DNA of 64,000 nt, taken from assembly GCA_026686845.1 (NCBI GenBank), contig JAIVEN010000021.1:19610001-19674000 (forward strand). The letters run 5' to 3'. The position numbers and the translations under genes were made by a program. The DNA comes from Adenanthera pavonina. Its lineage: Eukaryota; Streptophyta; Magnoliopsida; Fabales; Fabaceae. Positions 33,618 through 46,319 of the stretch are shown here, piece by piece; position 1 is the stretch's first letter; every line of letters begins with the position of its first letter. A model generated the notes under the pieces. That model made no database searches, was not told the DNA's origin, and was given only the letters and a program-made list of their open reading frames with translations.

Positions 33618-36273
33618 ATGGCTGGCTTTGGAGAAAGCATACTACCAGAGGGTAATAATACTGACAGACCTCCAAGCTTCAGTGGAGAATATTATGGATA
33701 CTAGAAGATGAGGATACAAATATATCTTTAGTCCATAGACCTAGAGATCTAGCCAATTATCAAGAAAGGTAATTTTGTGCCGATGAAGTTACAGGATGTT
33801 GGCATTTATAAAGAAAGGCCAGAAGAGAAATGGAATGATGAAGACAAGAGAAGAGTTTTGCTAAACTTCAAAGCAAAACACTGCTTATTCAGTGCTTTAA
33901 ACCAAGATGAATTCTACAGAGTTTCCATTGTTCTACAGCTAAGGGAATATGGGATACTCTAGAGATTGCACATGAAGGAATCACTGGAGTGAGAGAGAAC
34001 AAATTAAATACCCGCATTGGTGAATATGAAAGCTTTCAAGTGAGGGAAGAAGAAAGCATCAAGGATTTGCAAAAGAGGTTCACTCTTATTGTGAACTAAC
34101 TGAAAAGCCTTGGGAAGAAATACTCTCAACCTGAGAAAGTCAGAAAAATTCTCAGAGCCTTACCCATTGAATAGCAACCAAAGGTGACAACCATAGAAGA
34201 AGCCAGAGGAAAATTAATGACTTCTATCACAACTCTCTTTGGAAGTCTTGAAGAATATGAAAGGAAGTTGATGGCTCTTAAAGAATCCTCTTCTTCTAAC
34301 AAGAAAAAGAAAAGTCTAGCTCTCAGGGTAGAATTAGAAGATGATGATGATTATAAACAAAATGCTGAGTTAGATGAGGAAATGATGGCTATGCTGGTGA
34401 GAAGATTCAAGAAAATATATGGAAAGAAGAAATTCAAAAAGTTCATGAAGAAAGATGGAGCCACCAGCAGTAAGAAAGAAAATAAAGACTCCATCATATG
34501 CTATGAATACAAGAAACCTAGACACATCAAATAGGAGTATCCTTTGCTAGCCAAGAAGTAAGAAAAAGATAAGAAGGCTGACAAAGTGATAAGTGAACCA
34601 TTATGGAACCCGTCCAAAGAATTCGCTTTGATGCATGAGACACTCAGATCATTCTGAAACAAGGAACACAAAGACTAGACGCAAAGAAAATGAACAAAAT
34701 GGATAAAAACAGTAGCAAAAGAAAACAATAATAGAGAAGATAAGAAGGATAGATATTGGTCTTGAGAATTAGAACCCAAAAGAACTGGTCTCTTGAACCC
34801 TAGTTTCAGTGACGCCACAAGGATTAACCAATTTCTTGATAAGTCATAGTTTCATCATAGCACTCAAAGAACGCAAGAAAAACTCACAAAAGTCTGAAAC
34901 TTTAATCATTCAAATCTCAAAAACGCACATGAAAGTTAGCCTTAAATAGGCAAAGTAAAATCTAACCTAATAAGCCTAGAAAACCTAATTAATTTGGGCT
35001 CAAGTAATTCTAATGGGATTAGGAGACTTTAGGCCTAAACAATACTCCTATTTTACCTAGAAAACTAGTAAAATAAAACCCTAAAATAAAATAATAAAAA
35101 TTCATAAGAAAATAATAAAATAAGACCTAAGCCCTTATAAACATGCCACCACATTAATGAAATCACATGTTTGGCACATGACATGCTTATTTACAAGGTA
35201 GGCTATCAAAAAGACTACTAATTAACTAATTGGGCTTTATTAATCACTTAAGTTTAGCCCATAATTAATAAAAATGAAATTAACACTAATTAAACCCAAT
35301 AATGCTTAAGTCATATGTTATTTTAGTGAAGCACATGATCTTTTATGTAATCTCTTTCAATGGGCTTCTCTTGGCCTTAAATCTTTTCAAGTGATAAGGC
35401 CTCCTACCATGTTCTTGAATTTGTCCAAGCCATCCTCTATCACAAAGGAAAAAAGAAGAAACTTTCTTGTCATCCATCTGGGGGATAGCTCAAATAAAGA
35501 GGATGCAATAGAAGATGATGAAATTGTCAATCTATGCTTAATGGCTCAAGAGGCTGCAGAAAAGGAGAAGGATCATAACTAAAACAGTGATAGTGATTCT
35601 GAGGTAAATGATTCTAAACCTTCATACAATGAACTGCATGATGCATTCAATGATTTAATGGCTGAATTTGTCAAAGTTTCTAAGTAGTTGCATCAAGCTA
35701 AAAAGAAAAAAAACACAAAATTGAAAATGAATGTCATGTATCATGTACTTCATCACAACTTTCTTCTTCCACAACTTCTCTATATACCTCATGCGTTGAG
35801 TTAAGAGATAAGAATCCTTATCTCCATAAGACTCTAACTAGATTCACTAAAGGCCAAGACATGCTGAAAGTGTTACTGGGAAAGCAAGTAGTGAGTCAAA
35901 GCAAAATTGATCTAGGATATGAGCCTGTGTTGCCAAAGAGAAACTTAAAAGCAAGAAACAAAATCTGTATTTGAAAAATTTTGTGCATGCTAATGGCATT
36001 AAATCAACTCAGAACATAGAGTCATTTCCAACACCTAAAATTCAAAAGGATAGATATTATCTATATTGTTTTAGACCTGTATCACTTTCTTCTAGCCCCT
36101 TTTCTACTTGCCACTTCTATAACAAGAAGGGTTATATATCCTCCTCTTGTGTATACAAGAAGGAAGGAAATGACAATGGAATGAAATGAGTTCCCAAAGG
36201 TACTTCAATGCCCAGGGGAGGAACTAATAAGAGAGGATCCAAGCAAATATGGGTATATAAAAGAAAGAACTGA
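33618..36273 (+). pseudogene. gag: Copia-3 gag, broken and split by a solo LTR
   Basis: The ATG at 33618 gives MAGFGESILPEGNNTDRPPS. The core (RRVLLNFKAKHCLFSALNQDEFYR, then ARGKLMTSITTLFGSLEEYE) and a degraded first knuckle (CYEYKKPRHIK) precede the solo LTR at 34587-35442. Beyond it come an acidic segment (DSSNKEDAIEDDEIVNLCLM) and a second knuckle, CHFYNKKGYISSSC, with one Cys changed to Tyr. It ends KQIWVYKRKN then TGA at 36271. Several TAG stops occur. Confidence 0.9.
34587..35442 (-). mobile_element. Solo LTR of an unrelated element inside copia-3 gag
   Basis: The 856-bp sequence has ends TGATAAG and TCTATCA, that is TGATA..TATCA, and is flanked by a perfect 5-bp repeat CAAAG (34582-34586 and 35443-35447). 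Removing it and one CAAAG restores the gag order. Orientation is tentative: a TATA-like CTATTTAAGG followed by a T-rich leader lies on the minus strand. No coding frame is present. The family (perhaps Ty3/gypsy) cannot be named from the LTR alone; it is unlike all other LTRs in the window. Confidence 0.85.
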
Positions 36274-36279
36274 AATCTA

Positions 36280-39200
36280 TTTTATAGGTATGTCTCAAGA
36301 CCAAGAAAAGCAACAAGTGATATATAGATAGTACCTGTTCAAGATACATGACTAGAGATAAAGAAAAATTCATCGTGTTAGGAGACAAGAAAGGAGGAAA
36401 GGTTATTTTTAGTGGTGAGCAGTCAGGCAAGGTGGTTGGTATTAGAATCGTGGGAAGAAATCCAGAAAATTAATAAAAGAGATACTATTTGTAATTGGCC
36501 TTAACCACAACCTGTTGAGTGCAAGCCAAACCTGTGACAAATGTAATTGGGTTTTGTTTAATTCTAAATTATGTCTAGTCCTTAGAAAAAGTGACCATAA
36601 AGTCATTCTCAAAGCACAAAGAGGCAGTAATTGTTATACTATTAATTTAGATGAATTACCTAGTCTAGACTCAATATGCTTAATCAATAAAAATGATGAG
36701 AGCTGGCTATGGCATAGGAGATTAGTTTATGTTAGCATGTATCAATTAAACAAACTTATTAAAAATGAACTTGTTCTTGATTTGCCTAATATCTCTTTTA
36801 AAAAGGATAGAGAATATAATGCTTGTCTTAAAGGGAAATAAACTAAGTTCTCTTTTCAATCTTAAAATGTTGTTTCTACATCTAGACCATTGTAATTGCT
36901 TCACATGGATTTGATAGGTCCTAGTCATGCCAAAAGCATTGGTGGTAACCTATATATGCTTGTTTTAGTTGATAACTATTCTAGATTTACTTGGATTTTA
37001 TTTCTTTCTTTTGAAGATGAGACATTTGAGGCATTTCTAATCTTAGCTATGAAAGTCCAAAATAAGAAAGATTGCTCTATTATATGTATTAGAACAAATC
37101 ATGGTGGTGACTTCAAAAATGCTCAATTTACTAACTATTATGAAGAAAATGGAATACAACACAACTTCTCTACTCCAAGAACACCTCAATAGAATGGAGT
37201 TATTGAGAGGAAAAATAGAGTGTTAGAAAAAAAGGCTCGTGTAATGCTAAAATGAAAAAGGACTACCAAAGTGCTTTTGAGCTAATGTAGTGAGCACAAC
37301 ATCCTATCTAATGAATAGAGCCTACATCAGATCCATTCTTGGCAAAACCCTAAACAAGCTGTACAATGGAAAGAAACCCAACCTCTCTCATCTTCATGTT
37401 TTTGGATGCATCTGCTACATACATAACAATAGCAAAGATAACTCGGGTAAGTTTGATGCCAAATCAGATGAAGGTATATTTCTTAGCTATTCAAATAGAA
37501 GTAAAGCATATAAAGTATTTAATAAAAAGTCTAAGACCATAGAAAAATCTACGCATATGGTATTCATTGAAAATGAAACTCTTTCTAAACTTGACTTAGA
37601 TAAGGATGAATTGATTTCTAGTTTTAAAAACATGAACCTCTCTAAGGAAGATAAAACTGAACCTCCAAAAATATTAGAATCTACTGCTATAAAGGAAAAT
37701 ATTCAGGAGAAAAATCTTGAATTTGAAGATAATGAAGTAATTTCTCAAGAACTACCTAGAGTTTGGAGATATCAATGGAGTCATCCTATTGATCAAGTGA
37801 TTGAGGATGTTCAAGAGAATGTTAAAATAGGAAGACAACTTAGGGATCAAATAAATAATTATGCATTTATTTCTTAAATTGAACCTAAGTGTATTGAAGA
37901 AGTATTAAAAGATGAGTATTGGATAATAGCTATGCAGGAAGAACTAAATCAGTTTGAGAGGAATAAAGTTGAGGACTTAGTGCCTAGGCCTAATGATCAT
38001 CCAATTATTGGAATCAAATGGGTGTTTAGAAACAAACTTGATGAATCTGGAATAATAATCAAAAACAAAGCTAGGTTGATGGCTAAAGGATATAATCAAG
38101 AATAAGGTATAGATTATAAGAAAACTTTTATTCCAATTGCAAGATTGGAAGCAATAAGAATTCTCTTAGCCTATGCTTGTATAAAAAACATTAAGCTGTA
38201 TCAAATGGATGTTAAAAGGTCTTTGTAAATAGTTATATCATGGAAGAAGTTTATGTTAACTAACCTCTAGGTTTTGAGAACTCAACTAAACCCAATCATG
38301 TTTATAAACTGAAGAAAGCTCTTTCTGGATTAAAACAAGCACCTAGAGGATGGTATGAAAGATTAAGTAACTTCCTAATTGAAAATGGTTCAATAGAGGC
38401 AAAGTTGATACAACTCTTTTTACTAAAAAAGAAAAACAAAGATTTACTTATTGCTCAAATTTACGTTGATGATATTATATTTGGTGCTACTAATAAATTT
38501 TTGTGTAAGGATTTCTCTAACCTAATGCAAAGTGAATTTGAGATGTCAATGATGGGAGAACTCAACTTTTTCCTTGGATTATAAATCAAGCAATATGTGA
38601 TGAAGGCATTTCCAAAATCAATCAAAATACCTAAAAGAATTATTGAAGAAATTTGGGATAGAGAATGCTAAATTAATGGGAACTCCAATGGCCTCTGTTA
38701 TAAAGCTTGATATGGATGAAGGAGGAAAACCATTTGACATAACTTAGTATAAAAGAATGATTGGTTCCCTACTATACCTAACGACTAGTAGACTTGATAT
38801 CATGTTTAGTGTTTACATGTGTGCAAGGTTCCAATCTTGTCCTAAAGAGTCCCATGCAATAAGTGTAAAGAGAATATTCAGATACATGGAACATCACATA
38901 TGGGACTCTGGTATCCAAAAGGCAATAGAGAAGAGTTTGTTGGCTATAATGATACTGACTTTGTTAGATCAAGGACCGATAGAAAAGTGATACATGCCAA
39001 TTTCTTGGAGGGTCCCTAGTCTCATGGTTCAACAAGAAACAAAATAGTATAGCTCTCTCCAAAGCTGAAGTTGAATATATAGCAGTTGGAAGCTGTTGTG
39101 CTCAAATCCTTTGGATAAAGTAGCAACTAGAAGATCTTAAAGTTGAGATGAAAGAAATACTTGTCAAATATGATAATCTCAGTGACATCAACATTACAAA

Positions 39201-39292
39201 GAATGTCGTGATGCACTCAAGGACAAAGCACATTGAAGTAAATATAGTAAAATCAGAAAAGAATTAGGAATGGTTAATCCTAATGATTGTAA
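36280..39292 (+). pseudogene. pol: Copia-3 pol, broken
   Basis: Pol starts after the acceptor-like TCTATTTTATAG, in another frame than gag. Protease is decayed (DSTCSRYMTRD). Integrase landmarks are HMDLIGPSHAKS (near 36903), RTNHGGDF (the catalytic-region RSD became RTN) and NGVIERKNR. Reverse transcriptase has IYVDDIIFGATN near 38460. RNase H keeps SKAEVEY but a deletion near 39241 removes the HHFIRDH..ILTKPL block. It ends GMVNPND with one base lost before the stop. Many stops make it non-functional. Confidence 0.9.
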
Positions 39293-40267
39293 GCAAATTT
39301 CTAACTCAATCTCTCTATTTTCTAAATAAAAGTATTAAATCATTTGCTAACTTAAGCATTGGAGTATGTATAAAGTGTTTTACAGGTATTCCTTAGAAGC
39401 TTGTATGATAAGAATTTAGAATAATGGAGTATCCTGCATCTGGGCAATCAATATTTGTTAAAGGAGATTGAAAATTTGAAGTTTCAGCATCTGTTTGCCA
39501 ATTCTATTTATCAATAGTCACATTTTGATTATAAATATATGAACTTACATGCCTTATGTTCCTTATTGAGTGATTTTGTTTGCTCAAAATTTGAATTTTG
39601 GCCATGTAACAGTCAAATTTTAGTGTCTTATGTGATATATGTATTTTTCAGCTTACTCGATATTCATCTATTAACTTCCTAAAATTTGAATTTTGACTGC
39701 TGATACATGTATGTACTATGCTTGTATGTATACAACATTCGAATTTTGATGGTTCAATATTCACATTTCAGACACTTCTTCACAAAGTCTTGAAATTCAA
39801 ACTTTGAATCCCAATATTCATTTGTTGGACATCATATGTTTCCATGCTTTCTGTTTGAAACTTTGAACATTCAAACATTGAGAACCAAAATTCATCTGTT
39901 GAAGCTTCTATCTATGTTTGAGCCTCTAACAGTCGTATTTCAAAGTTGAAATATGAATATTAAGGTATTGTCAGAAAACTGAGTCTCTAATAGATGAACT
40001 TTAAGGATGAAAATTCATCTATCAAGACAGTTTCTCTATGCTATGTAGGCAATGTAAATGACTGAAATTCGAATTTTGAACACCAAAATTTAAAGGATCA
40101 TACGCTGAACATGCGCAACCATATTCGAACTTTAACCTCTAAACTTCTCATTTTCTCTTAACCATATTCAAATTTCTTCGATCAAACCTCATTCTCCATT
40201 AATAAAACTCTAAATTGAACTTCATAAACATCTTTGGAGCATTCCTTGAAACACATTCTAAGTGAAA
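39293..40267 (+). promoter_or_regulatory. Copia-3 pol-to-third-ORF spacer with U3-like motifs
   Basis: This non-coding stretch has U3-type motifs (AAATTTGAATTTTG, AAAATTCATCTGTTG) between about 39580 and 40100, then a CT-rich leader and CATAAAC at 40223-40229, about 40 bp before the third-ORF ATG. The layout is the same as in copia-1 and copia-5. Regulatory function is inference. Confidence 0.45.
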
Positions 40268-42384
40268 ATGGGCAGAGTGAAGAACGCCAATGTCAAGAAA
40301 GCACAGGCTAGGCCTAAACATTTAACCAAGTCTCAGTTTGCATCAAAGGAAGATGATACCTAGAAAAGAAAAGCCGAATCCAGCAAGGAAACACCATCAA
40401 AGAAGCAGAAAACACCATCCAAGCTAGAATCAAAGAAACATAGGCTACTACTTCTGCATCTAGCATAGATTCTGAGGAACTCAAGATGACCACGGAGCCC
40501 TTTTGTAGCTCTAAACAAATTTTAAAGGAATTCACCACAAAGTTTGTTGCAAAGAAGGTAATCACTCCTTATTGCACTAATTTGGAGCAATTTTCGGTTT
40601 CAAACAATTTTGATACCAGATTCTAGATGAGGAGTTATAAAAATTTGTTAGAAATTAAGGAGAGATATGACGATGAAATAATCAAAACTTAGTATGCCTC
40701 AATCAAGTATAATGACAAAAAGAAGAAATATCAAGTTACTCTCAGGTCTAGGATTATGTGGCTATCAGATGAAAATCTTAATGATGTTTTAGAGATTCCT
40801 AAGCAATATGGATTAAAATCGATATTTCTGCCACCAAGAACATGAATGAGGATGATGATGCAAATAAGGAAGGTGAGAATATCTAAAATATATGGAGAGT
40901 ACAATTCTAGATGCACTCTTCAAAAGATGGGTGAATAGGTCTTAACTAAAAATTGTGAAGCCTACTAACCTTAGTGTTCAAGTAAGAGTCCTATACTATA
41001 TAGTGTTAAGGATCATTTTCAATAAGGGAAAAAGCTTTATTTTGATTATTAGGACTAAAGCTCATGTATTGATAGCTTTAATTCGAAGAAAGGAGCTCAA
41101 CCTAGGTAACATCATTTTTTAGAGAATGATCGATGCCAGAGACCAGAGAAAGATTCAAATCTGCCCTATGCCTCCATCATTACCAAGCTCCTCAAACATG
41201 CCAAGATACATCACTTGGAGAAAGGCAAAGGAAAGCCTACAGAGGAATTTAAATAAGAAGAATTAATAAGAATAAGGATAGAAAGAAGAGAGGTCAAATA
41301 GATTGGAAAGGGGGTTGATAAATCTAAGGATCTATTCTATAATGTAGCAGAGCCATAACAGCAAGAAACTACCTCTGAGGCTAGTCCAACCATCCAACTT
41401 GAACCACAACAAACCCAGCCTCAACCTACACAAAACCTAAACTTTCCATTCTATCCACTTTGGCCACCCCTAATACCATACATGAACTATATGATTACCT
41501 ATAAAAATGATGCTAAGTATTAGGGAGGAACAAAATGCTAGGTTTGCACACTAGTAAGCTCAAATAACCAACTTGGCTAAGAATCTCAAGCTGATTGCTT
41601 ATACCTAAGATGATATTCAAAATTCTCTTCCAACCACATCAGCACCATCTCAGACTGGTACCTTTTGAAATAGGCTCTCCTGATGCTACTGCTACTACTG
41701 TCACTCCTCAGGCCTCAAGCAATGCAACTAGTCCTGGTCCATCTCCGGACTATGCTATAGAGGAAAAAGCCACTCAAGCAAAAGGATCTCATGGGCCAAT
41801 ATTGGAGGAAGCTCAAGACTTAATTCTGTTATCACAAGAAATTGAGCAAATGGAGAAGCTTATTGCTGATCTTACAGCTACACCCATTATTCAAGCTGCT
41901 CTAATAAGGAAAAGGGGTCATACCTTACATTGATTTTGCTACTATTACACATAATGTTGTAATGCAAGCTCAGAAGCAAAGGCTAGATGAGATGTTCCCT
42001 CCACCAACTCCTCAACTTCTATCTTTTGGTTATGGACTCTTAGTGGAACAACGAGCTAGGTTGGCTAGCATCTTAAGGGAGGCTCGAGAATAATCTTCAG
42101 GGGCTGACGATCTTCCTCAGATACCTCCCTCAGTGCCTTTTATTCTAGTTCCTCTTCAAGCCATTCTTATAGATCAAATACCTCATCCCTCTGTACCTAT
42201 TACTACTCCTGATGATGCCAAAAAGGGGGAGAAGGAAACTACACAAACTGGAGAGTCTGGAGTTGTACAAATTGAAGAGTTTGGAGTTGCAGCCACACAA
42301 ACTGAAATAGGACAATCTAGAGAAGCTGCATAATCAGGAAAGACTTATGGCAGAAGGATCAAGCTTAACACCAAAAAGAAGTAA
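40268..42384 (+). pseudogene. Copia-3 third ORF, broken
   Basis: It starts MGRVKNANVKKAQARPKHLT and keeps the basic N-terminus (KRKAESSKETPSKKQKTPSK), the central block (LRSRIMWLSDENLNDVLEIP, then IIFNKG, NLGNIIF and LPYASIITKLLKHAKIHHLE) and the acidic/proline-rich tail ending in TKKK and stop. Stops are frequent. Its order and length agree with the third ORFs of copia-1 and copia-5, so the gene has been kept through the divergence of these copies. Confidence 0.85.
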
Positions 42385-42709
42385 CTAGTGATAGATCCTC
42401 AGAGCTTAGATATTTTTAGGACTCCTTAGGACTTTATAGGATTTTGTATTTCATTGTGATGTATTTCTTTTATATGATCAATGTACTTGTCTGCATGCTT
42501 GTTTGAATTTGGTTTAACATTTGTATCGAACATACTTGCATCAATGAATCAATGAAACTTGTTTCCATATTTCCTTTTGTATTCTCCTAAATTTTCAACT
42601 CTGATACATGTGCTACATTTATATTCAAATTTTAATACATATGTTGGAGGGAAGCTCTTGAATGCAAATCTAAGTGTTAATCCAGTTTGTAAGTTGTTTT
42701 ATCATCATC

Positions 42710-42722
42710 AAAAAAGGGAGAA
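42710..42722 (+). other. Copia-3 polypurine tract
   Basis: AAAAAAGGGAGAA lies immediately before the 3' LTR start TGTTGAATTAGAAG. Confidence 0.88.
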
Positions 42723-43555
42723 TGTTGAATTAGAAGTTTTGATGATTCCAAATAACTAGAGTTTGGAAAGGAGAATATCAGAGGAGTATGAAAAGATAAA
42801 GTGAAGAAATCCAGTGAAGAACATGTGAAGATTTAGTTTTTAGGATTTCTCACCATGTACAATGGGTAAAAAGCTTTGATTCCTAGTTATTTATGTTACC
42901 ATAGTACTTAAATGAGTTATTTCATAGTTATCATATTTTGGTATGTGTTAAAATTAAAAAAATATTAACTAACAAGCGGCTTTTGCATTTTACTTATATG
43001 TATTTTGTGTAAAATTTGAACTTTATTTAGTGAAATTCGAAGTTACAGAGGTTTTATCTTTGATAAATGAATTTCAATTCTAAAATTCAAATTTCGAGCT
43101 AAACATTATTAGTGAAAATGTGCAAAATTCGTATGAAATTTAGTCAAAATTTGAATGTTAGAGAAGTTCAAAGTGAGTTCACTGTTACTACCTCTGATAG
43201 ATGAACTTTAGGCCTCAAAATGTGAATTTCAAGTTGAGAACTTCTGAGTCTCTCATTAAAGCATATCCCCAACAGATGAACTTTGTAGTTCAACATTCGA
43301 ATTTCACAGATGAGAACTTTTGTGAAATGTTAAACATGCCTTTGATAAATAAATTTCAGCTTCTGAAATTTGAATTTCGAGCACTGTGAAAATATTAGAC
43401 AAACTATTCAACCTCAATAGATGCACTTTCAATATGAAAACTTGTATGATCTAACATGGGATATCTTTGACAAACTCAAAATTTGAATGTCACATTTGAA
43501 TAGATGAATGTTGAGGTTCAACGTTGAAGTCCTTAACCTTTTGTCCTTGCAAAAT
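42723..43555 (+). repeat. Copia-3 3' LTR, truncated
   Basis: It is collinear with 32039 to about 32867 of the 5' LTR and stops at TTGCAAAAT. The partner continues TCGTTTGTTAAATCC where this copy switches to CCAAATAAATCC, part of a different LTR (compare 44900-44975). The TATA box and U5 are lost. Confidence 0.88.
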
Positions 43556-44975
43556 CCAAATAAATCCAAAATAAACTAAATTAAATCTAAAAGATAATCT
43601 AAATATATAATAAAATATCTTTAATTAAAATATTAATTATCCATTCTTCATCATTTTTCCCCACTTGAAAGAATTCTCTTCCGAAGAGTTAAGCTGATGA
43701 TGTAAGCAAGAAATTGAACTCTATGTAGCATCTCTATGTGGAAAACCTTTCCAGTAAGCAAGATAACGAAAGATATGGTATAAGTGAACTAACTTCTCTT
43801 TGGTGTTTCAAATATTCTTTGGCTCTAGGGGACTCTTAGGCAAGAGAACATTATATTTTGTAATACTCGCAACAATTTTAGAATAAAGCATAATGGTTGA
43901 GTAAGGTGGAATAACAGCATGATAAAGTTAAAAACCACTAGCAACAGCTTTAGAGTGTACAACTTCTAAAGGCAAGGATCAAAACTTTTGAGTTGTTGCA
44001 TTTTTGTCAGCTTTTCATCATCATTAGCACTACCCTAACAACTTAATTTTGTTCCCTTGGTAGTATCAAAACATTCATGATGATCTTCTTTTACTAGGTC
44101 AACCTCTTTTAGGGTCGTATTAATAAGATCTTTATTTAGCACACTAGATATAGCAGAGGGGCCTTTGAAGAGAATGTTGTTCTCTCCCACCATCATAGCA
44201 TTAGGGTCTTTTTCGGGTTCTAAGTAATTATTTGCAAGGATAGACATCTCTTGGTATGCCTTTTTTTCCTCAATCTAAAGCTGGCGCTGTTCTTCGATCC
44301 ATTTAGGAGTAATCTCTATACCCATTTGCTTACTTTTTCTCTTTACTACCCATGGGATGCCTTCATACATTTTCTTTAATTCTTCAAATTCATGATTTGT
44401 ATGTTCAATCTTGCGGTTTGCTTCCTCTCGATCTTGCTTCATCTAAATTTGTAGAGATTTAAGCACTCGATCCACATACTTTCTGTTACTCTTTTCAACT
44501 TCCTTAAGGCTTTGTTGGGAAATTTGGGAATTTTTATGCATGGTAGACTTAGAAGGCTCTAATACCAAATGATGTAAGTAGGGGGAGAGGGTAGGGTAGA
44601 GAGAGATAGAGTAGATAAAAGAGAGAAAAAAGAACTCAAGAGAGAGAAATAAAAAAATATGAGGGAGAAAGTAGAAGGATATAAGGGGATAGGGAAATCA
44701 CTGAAAATATCTCAAAATCAATAATCAAAAGTATTAACACAACTAAACAGTGAGACTCTTATTTATAGAACTGAAATTCTAGTTATATTAGAGTTCTAAA
44801 AGATGATATCTCTTTTTAAGTTATCTTAAATCTAAACAAAAGATAAATTTTAATTTAAATAACTATATCCTATGAATAAATCAAAGATAAAATCTAAATC
44901 CTAATAAATTTAAAATAAACTAAATTAAATCTAAAAATATCTAATAAAATATTTTTAGTTAAAATTTCTTCATCT
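43556..44975 (-). mobile_element. Small LTR element without pol (gag remnant only)
   Basis: The right LTR is 44570-44975 (406 bp). A left LTR remnant of about 98 bp (43556-43653) matches its 5' part. Next to the left remnant is the minus-strand polypurine tract AAGTGGGGAAAAA (43654-43666). Next to the right LTR is the primer site TTTGGTATTAGAGCC (44569-44555). The LTR shows a minus-strand TATA box, CTATAAATAAGAG, near 44760. The interior is under 0.9 kb and holds one short broken frame. It is non-autonomous or deleted; family unknown, possibly Ty3/gypsy. It lies in the hAT, whose frame stops at about 44976. Confidence 0.78.
44035..44541 (-). pseudogene. Short gag-like frame of the small LTR element
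   Basis: It starts with an ATG at 44541, 14 bases inside the primer site. It reads MHKNSQISQQSLKEVEKSNR, then EEANRKIEHTNHEFEELKKM, RKSKQMGIEITPKWIEEQRQ and, after two in-frame stops, MSILANNYLEPEKDPNAMMV. It is highly charged and helix-prone, consistent with a gag N-terminus, but no recognised domain or zinc knuckle is visible. Function is unassigned. Confidence 0.5.
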
Positions 44976-45853
44976 TAATCTCTTTTCAAATTTCACATTG
45001 CACCTTTCTAGAAAAGACATGTAAAATTTGTATTTGAATAGTAGGTGAAGTGTATCTTGCATCTTGAGGGACATTCTCTAAGACAACTTCATCTACTTCT
45101 TTATTATAGGAAGCTAAAAGCTTTATCATTTCAAACTTTAATCATGTCCTCTAAAAGAACAAACCTAACATGTCAACCATCTAACAACATCCATATAGGC
45201 TTTATGATACAATTAATTATTGAAAATTTGTTGTGAAGTTTGTTTAACCAACACTTTGTCAATATGCCAAAGCATCTAACATCAATATTATGAAGAGAAT
45301 TAGGAATTTTTTCCATATGAGATAAAAATGCACATTCTTTTCCATTATTGATTACTTTCCTCTAGTTTCTAAATCCTCTTAAAGTGAATGGGCTTGATCT
45401 TTTAGAGAACAAATAACATGGAAAGCAAAAGGCTGCATCTTCTTCTAGTGAACACTCTAACCAAGGAAAAGCTTTAAACCAATGAGGTTGAAATTGATGA
45501 GGATGATTTTCTTGACCAGAAAGTTACACATCCATTATAAATTGGTGTGGCCGAAACTTCATATATGCCTTACAAATTTCATCTTATTGATTAACAGAAT
45601 AATCCCAAATTTGAGGGCATTTTCCAAGATCACAAATCAAAGTGTCAAAATTGACTTTTTCATGTTCAATTCTCTTACATTTGGAAGGAGGTTGTTAGAC
45701 AAGTTGCTCAATAATTGGCATTGTAGGTTGTTCAACATTTTAAACATTAGTCTCTTTTTAAGGTTGCATTTTGTTCACTTGATGAAGATTATTGTCTCCA
45801 TCACTTCTCTCTTTTCTCTTGAAAAATGAGTTAATAGTTCTTTTCTTAAACAT
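44976..45853 (-). pseudogene. hAT (TTF-type) transposase, N-terminal part
   Basis: The ATG at 45853 gives MFKKRTINSFFKRKEKSDGD, the usual start of plant TTF-type zinc-finger hAT proteins. Then DLGKCPQIWDYSVNQ, DEICKAYMKFRPHQF, HWFKAFPWLE, AAFCFPCYLFSKRSSPFTLR and GFRN follow: the TTF zinc-finger region. HIDKVLVKQTSQQI, AYMDVVRWLTC, FRGHD, LLASYNKEVDEVVLENVPQD and ARYTSPTIQ lead up to the small LTR element at 44975. Several stops and frameshifts break it. The partner C-terminal piece lies 13 kb away at 31649-32038, with the middle of the protein missing. Confidence 0.85.
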
Positions 45854-46319
45854 CTTTTAACCCTAAAAAAATTATATAGAATGCATATTAAACCTTGTAG
45901 GTTATAACAGTTAATTTTCTAAAACACTAGTACTCTTATAATTAATAAAGTATATTACCCAAACAAATTTACAACAATTGATGGAGTTACTGAGACACGA
46001 GTTATGGAGCAAGTAAACATGATACCAAAAAAATATAGCCAAATGTTATTATTTTATTTTATTTATTTATTGATAAAAAGAAACAAAACATATTATCCAA
46101 AAAAATCATAGGGCAATCACTCATTTCATTCATCAATCATCATTATCAACAAATTTGCTTATGGCCACGCTTTATAGCAATTAGCAAGTGAGATGAGAGT
46201 GAAACAAAAAAAAAAGGAAATATAAGATATTCACCTTAAAGTGTAGTGTTGTTCTTCACTAATCCTTAGAGCAATCACCTTCAGTTAGCTAGTGCTTCAT
46301 TTGTTCCTCGTGTATATAT
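45854..46319. other. Upstream sequence of the hAT gene, no gene seen
   Basis: This AT-rich sequence has no convincing frame on either strand. It would be 5' untranslated or intron sequence of the hAT on the minus strand. The last five bases, TATAT, are the target copy of solo LTR B. Confidence 0.5.

Larger units (their letters stand above)
32039..43555 (+). mobile_element. Copia-3: old SIRE-type element with truncated 3' LTR
   Basis: It has a complete 5' LTR (32039-33562), gag, pol, spacer, third ORF, polypurine tract and the first 833 bp of the 3' LTR. hAT coding sequence ends at 32038, so copia-3 inserted in the hAT; the left target copy would be AGAAG (32034-32038). At 43555 the 3' LTR jumps into the remnant of another LTR, so the right flank is lost. 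A separate solo LTR (34587-35442) sits inside gag. It is the most diverged of the family-1 copies: its LTRs are 1.5 kb and most motif CpGs are gone. Confidence 0.92.
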
